NCBI RefSeq assembly: GCF_001262075.1
Contig: NZ_CP012073.1
Location: 1,426,001 to 1,490,000, forward strand
Source of the DNA: Ottowia sp. oral taxon 894
GTDB lineage: Bacteria > Pseudomonadota > Gammaproteobacteria > Burkholderiales > Burkholderiaceae_C
Direction: 5' to 3'
Length of the DNA: 64,000 bases
The stretch's first letter is position 1. Every line of letters starts with the position of its first letter. Under the pieces are notes generated by a model. The model had not been told where the DNA came from and ran no database searches. It worked only from the letters and a program-made list of their open reading frames with translations. Positions 57,853-64,000 of the stretch are shown one piece after another. The translations under genes and the position numbers were made by a program.

Positions 57853-59130
57853 ATGGCCGACAAGCAAAACTTTCCGGGCGACAAGCCCCTTCACTGCTCC
57901 TTTTGCGGCAAAAGCCAGCATGAGGTGCACCGACTCATTGAAGGCAAGGTGGGCAGCCATTTCGCCTTCATCTGTGACGAGTGCGTCAAGCAAAGCTCCA
58001 GCATCCTGCAAGAGGAGCTGAAAAATGACGCGGCGGCTTGCGCCAGCGACAGCCTGCCCACGCCGGCGGAGCTGAAGGCGCACCTGGACAACTACGTGAT
58101 CGGGCAGGAAAAGGCCAAGCGCACGCTGGCCGTGGCCGTGTACAACCACTACAAGCGCCTGCGCCACAAGGACGACAGCCTGGGCGGCGATGTGGAGCTG
58201 GCCAAAAGCAACATCCTGCTCATCGGCCCGACCGGCTCCGGCAAAACGCTGCTGGCGCAAACCCTGGCGCGCCAGCTCAATGTGCCCTTCGCAATGGCCG
58301 ACGCCACCACGCTCACCGAAGCCGGCTACGTGGGCGAAGACGTGGAAAACATCATCGCCAAGCTGCTGCAAAACTGCGAATACAACGTGGAGCGCGCGCA
58401 GCGCGGCATCGTCTATATCGACGAAATCGACAAGATCACCCGCAAGGCCGACAACCCCAGCATCACGCGCGACGTCTCGGGCGAAGGCGTGCAGCAGGCG
58501 CTGCTCAAGCTCATTGAAGGCACCGTGGCCAGCGTGCCGCCGCAAGGCGGGCGCAAAGTGCCCAACTCGGAATACCTGCAAGTGGACACGACCAACATTC
58601 TGTTCATCTGCGGCGGCGCGTTCGCCGGGCTGGAAAAGGTGATCGAGGCGCGCATGGAATCGGGCGGCATCGGCTTTGGCGCCACCGTGCGCAGCAAGCA
58701 GGAGCGCTCGCTCACGCAGGTGTTCGCCGACGTGGAGCCGGAAGACCTCATCAAATACGGAATGATTCCCGAGCTGGTAGGCCGCATGCCCGTGGTGACC
58801 ACGCTGGCGGAGCTGACGGAAGACGCGCTCGTTCAAATCCTCACCGAGCCGAAAAACGCCCTCGTCAAGCAATACGAGCGCCTGTTCGCGATGGAAGGCG
58901 TGGAGCTGGAAATCACCCCCGCCGCGCTGCGCGCCATTGCCCGCAAGGCGCTGGCGCGCAAAACGGGCGCGCGCGGCCTGCGCTCCATCATGGAGCAGGC
59001 GCTGATCGACACCATGTTTGACCTGCCCAATACGCCAGACGTGGCCAAAGTCGTCATCGAAGAAGCCGTCATCACCGGAAACCAGCCGCCGCTGCGCGTG
59101 CCGCGCGAGGCCGCCAAGTCGGCTGCGTGA
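57853..59130 (+). CDS. clpX: ClpX-type unfoldase, divergent zinc domain and RKH loop
   Basis: A 425-residue AAA+ unfoldase partner of ClpP. The zinc domain has CSFC and ICDEC, but the intervening stretch ([14 protein letters not shown]) is longer than the usual RKLIAGPSVY form. Walker A GPTGSGKT, pore loop GYVGEDVEN and the ClpP-docking IGF loop (GGIGFGATV) are kept. The RKH substrate loop reads RKV here ([12 protein letters not shown]). clpP, tig and lon are not adjacent. It may be a second, specialised clpX copy; the gene could equally be the only one. No ribosome-binding site is obvious. Confidence 0.9.
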   Translation: MADKQNFPGDKPLHCSFCGKSQHEVHRLIEGKVGSHFAFICDECVKQSSSILQEELKNDAAACASDSLPTPAELKAHLDNYVIGQEKAKRTLAVAVYNHYKRLRHKDDSLGGDVELAKSNILLIGPTGSGKTLLAQTLARQLNVPFAMADATTLTEAGYVGEDVENIIAKLLQNCEYNVERAQRGIVYIDEIDKITRKADNPSITRDVSGEGVQQALLKLIEGTVASVPPQGGRKVPNSEYLQVDTTNILFICGGAFAGLEKVIEARMESGGIGFGATVRSKQERSLTQVFADVEPEDLIKYGMIPELVGRMPVVTTLAELTEDALVQILTEPKNALVKQYERLFAMEGVELEITPAALRAIARKALARKTGARGLRSIMEQALIDTMFDLPNTPDVAKVVIEEAVITGNQPPLRVPREAAKSAA

Positions 59131-59197
59131 GCGGGGCGCCAAGGCGCGGGCTTCGATCAAGGGCCAGGCATCAGGTTCAGGCATCGAATCGGCCGTT

Positions 59198-59246
59198 TGT
59201 CCTAGTGAAATCAGCGCAGGCCGCTATCAAAAGCATAGTCAATACA
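59198..59246 (+). repeat. R2 hairpin repeat, copy 5 (upstream of folC)
   Basis: GTCCTAGTGAAATCAGCGCAGG and CCGCTATCAAAAGCATAGTC, an R2 module that also carries the R1 core TCCTAGTG, showing the two repeats are related. It lies 16 bp before the folC ATG. Confidence 0.6.
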
Positions 59247-59262
59247 GCGATCTCCTTGCATC

Positions 59263-60582
59263 ATGAGCACCCCGAAGACTCTGGCCGAATGGCTCGCGCA
59301 TGCCGAGCGCCTGCATCCTGAAAACATCGCGCTGGGGCTGGAGCGCGTGCGCGAGGTGGCCTCGCGCATGGGGCTGGCGTTTGCCTGCCCTGTTTTCACC
59401 GTGGCGGGCACCAACGGCAAAGGCTCCACTTGCGCCATGCTGGAGGCCGTGCTCACGCATGCGGGCTACCGCGTGGGCGTCTACACCTCGCCGCATCTGG
59501 TGGATTTTGAAGAGCGCTGCCGCGTGCGCGGCCAGCCTTGCGACGCCCAAACGCTGGCGGCGGCCTGCGTCGCCGTGGAGCAGGCGCGCGGCGGCGTGGC
59601 GCTGACCTACTTTGAGTTCACCACGCTGGCCATCTTGCATGTGCTCGCAGGGGCCGGGCTGGATGCCGTGGTGCTGGAAGTGGGCATGGGCGGGCGGCTG
59701 GATGCCGTGAACATCATCGACGCCGACTGCGCCATCATCACCAGCGTGGACATCGACCACGCCGAATTTCTGGGCGCCACGCGCGAGGCAATCGGCCGCG
59801 AGAAGGCGGGCATCTTGCGCGCGGGCCGTCCCGCCATCGTCAGCGACCCCGTGCCGCCGCAAAGCGTGATCGAGCGCGCCACGGCCATCGGGGCGGATTT
59901 GTGGTTGTCAGGGCGCGACTTCAACGTCAGCGGCGACAAGCAGCAATGGGCCTGGGCCGGGCGCGGGCGGCGCTACAGCGGCCTGGCCTACCCGGCCCTG
60001 CGCGGCGCCAACCAGCTGGTGAACGCCGCTGGCGCGCTGGCTGCCCTGGAGGCCCTGCGCAGCCGCCTGCCCGTGACGGCGCAGGCTGTGCGGGGCGGCA
60101 TGGCGCACGTCACGCTGCCAGGGCGCTTTCAGATCGTGCCGGGCAAGCCCGCCCTGGTGCTGGATGTGGCGCACAACCCCCACGCCGTGGCCACGCTGGC
60201 GGCCAATCTGGACGCGATGGGCTTTTATCCCACCACCCGCGCCGTGTTCGGCGCCATGCGCGACAAAGACCTGCCGGGCATCCTTGCGCGCATTGACCCG
60301 ATCATCGACCACTGGTATTTCACCGATTTGCCCACGCCCCGCGCCCTGCCTGCCGCCCAATTGCAGGCTTTGTGGCAGGCGCAAACCCGGCGCAAGAACG
60401 TGCCCGCCGAGTGCTTTGCCAGCCCCGCCCAGGCCCTGAACGCCGCAGCGCTGGCGACTGAGGCGACCGATAGAATCGTCGTCTTTGGCTCGTTTTTCAC
60501 CGTCGGCGGCGTGCTGCGGCATGGCGTGCCGCATCTGGAGCCGGGCCAGCCCGTGCCGCCGCCCAGGGCCACGCCAAACTGA
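59263..60582 (+). CDS. folC: Bifunctional folylpolyglutamate / dihydrofolate synthase
   Basis: A 439-residue Mur-ligase-like enzyme that adds glutamate to folates. VAGTNGKGSTCAMLE (P-loop), TSPHLVDFEERCRVRG, the carbamylated-Lys region GREKAGI and LVLDVAHNPHAVATLA are typical. It is the first gene of the conserved folC-SPOR-cvpA-purF run. accD, which often precedes it, is replaced here by clpX. Confidence 0.95.
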   Translation: MSTPKTLAEWLAHAERLHPENIALGLERVREVASRMGLAFACPVFTVAGTNGKGSTCAMLEAVLTHAGYRVGVYTSPHLVDFEERCRVRGQPCDAQTLAAACVAVEQARGGVALTYFEFTTLAILHVLAGAGLDAVVLEVGMGGRLDAVNIIDADCAIITSVDIDHAEFLGATREAIGREKAGILRAGRPAIVSDPVPPQSVIERATAIGADLWLSGRDFNVSGDKQQWAWAGRGRRYSGLAYPALRGANQLVNAAGALAALEALRSRLPVTAQAVRGGMAHVTLPGRFQIVPGKPALVLDVAHNPHAVATLAANLDAMGFYPTTRAVFGAMRDKDLPGILARIDPIIDHWYFTDLPTPRALPAAQLQALWQAQTRRKNVPAECFASPAQALNAAALATEATDRIVVFGSFFTVGGVLRHGVPHLEPGQPVPPPRATPN

Positions 60583-60695
60583 CGAGTCGCCACACGGCTT
60601 GCCTTGGGCGGCGCGCCTATCCGCCTGACCGGCCCCGCCCGCCTCCAGCACGCCTTCACGCCTTCGCCTTCACACTTTCGTCCGCCTTACCGCTC

Positions 60696-61769
60696 ATGGC
60701 CTTTCCTCCTTTTCGCCCCCCCGGCCAGGACAAACCCTCGCCTGCTCGTGCGGGCCGCAAGCGGTCAGAGCCGGCGGCGCCCGCCCTGTCGGTCGATGAG
60801 CTGCGCCGCCAGGCGCGCGTGCGCCTGCTGGGCGCGCTGGTGCTGGTGGCTGCCGCCATCATCGGGCTGCCCATGCTGTTTTCTTCGCAGCCCAGGCCCG
60901 TGGCCGTGCAAGCGCCCGTGGTCATTCCAGACCGCGATCAGGTCGCTCCACTGCCTCCGCCGCCTTCATCCGCCGCCTCCGCGCGCAGCAGCCAGATTGA
61001 CACGGCAGACAGCCTGAATGAGCGCGAAGAACTCATTGCCGCCACTGGAGCCGCGCCTGAACCGCCCGCCGCGTCTGCGCGCCCGCAGCCGCTCACGCCC
61101 TATCAACCGCAGCCGCCCCAGCCCCGGCCTGCGGCGGACAAGCCAGCGGAAAAACCGGCTGAAAAACCCGCAGCCAAGCCCGCCAAACCTGAAAAAACCG
61201 TCGAGAAACCAGCCAAGCCCGCCGAAAAACCGGCCAGGCCGGCGGAAAAACCAGCTGACCGCAAACCCGTCAAGCCTGCGGACAAGCCGGTGGAGAAACC
61301 TGCGGAAAAACCGGCGGACAAGGCTGCCGACAAGCCTCGCGCCGCTGCGCGCGAAAGCAGCGGCGACGCGCAGCGCGCCCTGGCCCTGCTGCACGGCCAG
61401 GGCGGCAAACCTTCGCGCGCGGCCGAAGCCAGCGACGGCGACCGCGCGCGCGCGCTGCTGGAAGGCCGCAGCGCCAAGCCGGCAGACAAGGCTGCCGACA
61501 AGGCCGCAGACAAACCCGCCAGCAAGCCCGCCGCTGGCAGCAGCCGCTTTTTCATCCAGATTGGCGCGTTTGCCGATGCGGCAGGCGCGGCCAGCGCCCG
61601 CCAGAAAGCCGAGCGCGCGGGCGTGCACACCTACACGCAGGCGGTCAGTACGGCCGCCGGCCAGCGCACCCGCGTGCGGGCTGGCCCTTTCAGCTCCCGC
61701 GAAGAGGCTGACAAGGCCGCCGCCGCGCTCAAACGCGCGGGCCTGCCCTCCGCCGTGCAGGCGCAGTGA
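60696..61769 (+). CDS. SPOR-domain cell-division protein (DedD-like)
   Basis: A 357-residue bitopic inner-membrane protein. There is an N-terminal cytoplasmic tail, one membrane helix (LLGALVLVAAAIIGLPMLF), a long periplasmic Pro/Lys/Ala linker made of many KPAEKPA-like repeats (~residues 148-225), and a C-terminal SPOR domain (RFFIQIGAFADAAGAASARQKAERAG). SPOR domains bind denuded septal peptidoglycan. The repeat length probably varies between strains. Confidence 0.88.
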   Translation: MAFPPFRPPGQDKPSPARAGRKRSEPAAPALSVDELRRQARVRLLGALVLVAAAIIGLPMLFSSQPRPVAVQAPVVIPDRDQVAPLPPPPSSAASARSSQIDTADSLNEREELIAATGAAPEPPAASARPQPLTPYQPQPPQPRPAADKPAEKPAEKPAAKPAKPEKTVEKPAKPAEKPARPAEKPADRKPVKPADKPVEKPAEKPADKAADKPRAAARESSGDAQRALALLHGQGGKPSRAAEASDGDRARALLEGRSAKPADKAADKAADKPASKPAAGSSRFFIQIGAFADAAGAASARQKAERAGVHTYTQAVSTAAGQRTRVRAGPFSSREEADKAAAALKRAGLPSAVQAQ

Positions 61770-61851
61770 GGGCGCGCATGCTGTGGCGCAGGCTTCAGGG
61801 CGCTGACGCCTGTTTTGGTTTTTTCACTCACCTTCAAGGAGCGTGAACGAC

Positions 61852-62769
61852 ATGTCTGCCGAAATCTTTCCAACTCCCCTGGACTGGGTGGCCCTGGCAG
61901 TGCTGCTGGTGTCGCTGCTGGCGGGGTTCATGCGCGGTTTTCTGATCGAGGCCATTGCGCTGTGCGGCTGGGTGGGCGGCTTTTTTCTGGCCCGCGCCTT
62001 CGCAGCCGATGTGGCGGCCTGGCTGCCCATGGAGAACTCCCTGCCTGGCGTGCGGCTGGCCGCAGGCTTCGCGCTGATTTACGTGCTGGCGGTTTTCGCG
62101 GGAGGCTTCGTGGCCTGGATGGTCTCGCGCGGCGCCGAGGCCGTGGGCCTGCGCGCCGTGGACCGGGGCCTGGGCGCGGTGTTCGGCGTCTGCCGCGCGC
62201 TGCTCATCGTGGTGCTCATGGTGTGGCTGTGCGGCGCTACCCCGCTGGCCCGCAAGCCGTGGTGGCCGCATTCCTGGAGCTTGCGGGTGGCTTCCGGTTT
62301 TGTGCCTCTGCTGCCCAAGGAGCCGCCTTCGCTGCCGCCTGCCGATGCGTGGGCCGCCCTGCTGCATGACCCGTCCCTGCTGGGCGGCGGCGCGCCAGCT
62401 TCTGTTCCCGCCCATCCGGCCGCCGCCGCGCCTGCGGCGCCCCAGGCGGCCTCCGCGCCGCCGCCTGACGTGGCGCCGCCGCCCGCCCAAGCTGCGCCAG
62501 AGGCCCCTGCCGCGCCTATCGCGCCAGCTGAGCCTGCCGGGCATGGCGCGAGACCGCATCGCGTGCATGGCACGGAGCATGGCGCGCACGGCCGCCGCCA
62601 TGCAACCCCTGCCCCCGTTTCCGTCCCGGCTCCTGCGGTTGCGCCCGCCCCCGTGCCTGCGTCCACGCCCGCCGTGGCGCCGCCGCCGGCCCAGGCGCAG
62701 CCCGCTGCCGCCGAACCCCAGCCCGCCGAGCGCCGCAGCATTACCCTGCGGCAGGGCGTGCATTACTGA
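61852..62769 (+). CDS. cvpA: CvpA-family membrane protein with long Pro/Ala-rich tail
   Basis: A 305-residue protein. The first ~165 residues are the CvpA domain with four hydrophobic segments (TPLDWVALAVLLVSLLAGFMRGF). The last ~135 residues are a Pro/Ala-rich, low-complexity extension not found in the ~162-residue E. coli CvpA. The ATG at 61852 is spaced 10 bp from AAGGAG; a GTG at 61843 is too close to it. The order folC-SPOR-cvpA-purF is conserved in betaproteobacteria. CvpA affects purF-linked and envelope phenotypes; its exact role is unclear. Confidence 0.85.
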   Translation: MSAEIFPTPLDWVALAVLLVSLLAGFMRGFLIEAIALCGWVGGFFLARAFAADVAAWLPMENSLPGVRLAAGFALIYVLAVFAGGFVAWMVSRGAEAVGLRAVDRGLGAVFGVCRALLIVVLMVWLCGATPLARKPWWPHSWSLRVASGFVPLLPKEPPSLPPADAWAALLHDPSLLGGGAPASVPAHPAAAAPAAPQAASAPPPDVAPPPAQAAPEAPAAPIAPAEPAGHGARPHRVHGTEHGAHGRRHATPAPVSVPAPAVAPAPVPASTPAVAPPPAQAQPAAAEPQPAERRSITLRQGVHY

Positions 62770-62808
62770 AAAACTGCTTTTTCCCACCTCAACCCGGAGC
62801 CAACCACC

Positions 62809-64000
62809 ATGTGCGGCATTGCTGGCGCAGTCCATAGCGCCCCTGTCAATCAGATTCTTTATGACGCGCTTTTGCTGCTGCAACACCGGGGGCAGGACGC
62901 GGCGGGCATCGCCACCCAGCACGAGCGCCGCTTTTTCATGCACAAGGCGCGCGGCATGGTGCGCGATGTGTTCCGCACCCGCAACATGCGCGCGCTGCCC
63001 GGCAACATGGGGCTGGGCCAGGTGCGCTACCCCACGGCGGGCAACGCCTACAGCGAAGAAGAGGCGCAGCCTTTCTACACGAGCGCGCCTTTTGGCATCG
63101 TGCTGGTGCACAACGGCAATCTCACCAACGCGCCGGCGCTCAAGGCCGAGCTGTTTTCCACCGATCACCGCCACACCAACACCAGCAGCGATTCCGAGGT
63201 GCTGCTGGGCGTGCTGGCGCATGAGCTGGAGCGCGTTTCGCGCGGGCACACGCTCACGCAAGAGGATGTGTTCGCCGCCGTGCGCGGCGTGCACCAGCGC
63301 GTGCGCGGCTCGTATGCCGTGATTGCCATGATTGCGGGGCATGGCCTGCTGGCCTTCCGCGATCCGCACGGCATCCGCCCTTTGTGCATGGGCCGCAGCG
63401 CCGACGGGCTGACGATGGTGGCCAGCGAATCCGTGGTGCTGGAAGGGCTGGGCTGCACGCTGGAGCGCGATCTGGAGCCGGGCGAGGCCGTGTTCATTGG
63501 CGCCAGCGGCGAGCGCAGCGCCATGCAGTGCGCTCAGCAGCCGCGCTGCACGCCCTGCATCTTTGAATACGTGTATCTGGCCCGGCCCGATTCGGTGATG
63601 AATGGCATCTCCGTCTATCAGGCCCGCATTGCGCTGGGCGAGGCGCTGGCCAGGCGCGTGGTTTCCACCGTGCCGCCCACGCAAATTGACGTGGTCATTC
63701 CCGTGCCCGAAACCAGCCGCCCCAGCGCCGCGCGGCTGGCGCAGCTGCTGGGGCTGCCGTGCCGGGAAGGCTTTGTGAAAAACCGCTACGTGGGCCGCAC
63801 GTTCATCATGCCGGGGCAGGCCGTGCGCAAAAAATCGGTGCGGCAAAAGCTCAGCCCCATCGCCAGCGAGTTCGCGGGCAAGAACGTGCTGCTGGTCGAT
63901 GACTCCATCGTTCGCGGCACCACCAGCCGCGAAATCGTGCAGATGGTGCGCGACGCCGGGGCCAGCAAGGTTTTCCTGGCCAGCGCCGCGCCGCCCGTGC
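62809..64000 (+). CDS. purF: Amidophosphoribosyltransferase PurF (3' truncated by window edge)
   Basis: The first committed enzyme of purine synthesis. MCGIAGAVHSAPVNQILYDALLLLQHRGQDAAG gives the N-terminal Cys2 nucleophile of the glutaminase, with GQVRYPTAGN and LVHNGNLTN following. The phosphoribosyltransferase part reaches the PRPP site LLVDDSIVRGTTS before the window ends. About 397 codons are visible. CGGAG lies before the ATG. Confidence 0.96.
   Translation, partial: MCGIAGAVHSAPVNQILYDALLLLQHRGQDAAGIATQHERRFFMHKARGMVRDVFRTRNMRALPGNMGLGQVRYPTAGNAYSEEEAQPFYTSAPFGIVLVHNGNLTNAPALKAELFSTDHRHTNTSSDSEVLLGVLAHELERVSRGHTLTQEDVFAAVRGVHQRVRGSYAVIAMIAGHGLLAFRDPHGIRPLCMGRSADGLTMVASESVVLEGLGCTLERDLEPGEAVFIGASGERSAMQCAQQPRCTPCIFEYVYLARPDSVMNGISVYQARIALGEALARRVVSTVPPTQIDVVIPVPETSRPSAARLAQLLGLPCREGFVKNRYVGRTFIMPGQAVRKKSVRQKLSPIASEFAGKNVLLVDDSIVRGTTSREIVQMVRDAGASKVFLASAAPPV

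Noticed and set aside
57727-59184. 485-codon minus-strand frame over clpX
   Set aside because: An antisense shadow of a well-conserved gene, with no start signal.
61834-63846. 670-codon minus-strand frame over cvpA and purF
   Set aside because: An antisense shadow; composition is Arg/Gly/His-rich and it overlaps two clear genes on the other strand.

Overview
The window is about 64 kb of GC-rich chromosome with dense, mostly housekeeping genes. Gene content and local order (folC-SPOR-cvpA-purF, minCDE, mnmG-rsmG-parA-parB, leuS-lptE, an infA paralogue with a C-terminal extension, a TTGACC-type CadR operator, rnpB with a GAACGTCC core) point to a betaproteobacterium of the Burkholderiales, most likely a Comamonadaceae relative. 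The species cannot be fixed from sequence alone.

Layout. 1-7.1 kb: radA (5' end cut off), argJ, a candidate small RNA, lon, purU. 7.3-13 kb: an RNA-repair island with the sigma54 activator RtcR (minus strand), a divergent -24/-12 promoter, a leader hairpin, two abutting tRNA-like elements, an SPFH slipin, a zinc-ribbon protein and the RNA ligase RtcB. 13.2-17.8 kb: a small secreted protein, infA, lptE, leuS. 17.9-23.7 kb: a minus-strand bacteriocin/microcin operon made of an HlyD-like adaptor, a CPBP protease, a double-glycine peptide, a second CPBP protease and a C39-peptidase ABC exporter. Four copies of a ~162-bp MITE-like element (called R3 here) break the adaptor once and the exporter three times. 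24-39 kb: a Dcu-type transporter, aroG, gshB, minCDE, an IS5-type remnant, envelope proteins (Spy-like, PldA, two YceI, cytochrome b561), an orphan histidine kinase and rnpB. 39-42 kb: cadR and its divergent P1B-ATPase target. 42.6-49 kb: cysK, parB, a toxin-antitoxin pair, parA, rsmG and mnmG, with parS sites inside rsmG and mnmG. 49-57.7 kb: three paralogous solute-binding proteins, a GNAT, a Gdx/SugE exporter, comM, an orphan response regulator, trkA. 57.8-64 kb: clpX, folC, a SPOR protein, cvpA and purF (3' end cut off).

The DNA between genes is unusual. It carries at least 15 copies of an ~85-bp repeat (R1, invariant core TCCTAGTG or close to it), five copies of a shorter hairpin repeat (R2, usually just upstream of a gene) and R3. 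The ends of R3 match the ends of the IS5-type remnant at 31125-31403, so R3 is probably a non-autonomous derivative of that IS.

The most interesting parts are the tandem tRNA-like elements of the rtc island and the bacteriocin operon that R3 has repeatedly invaded. All assignments come from reading the sequence; no database search was run.
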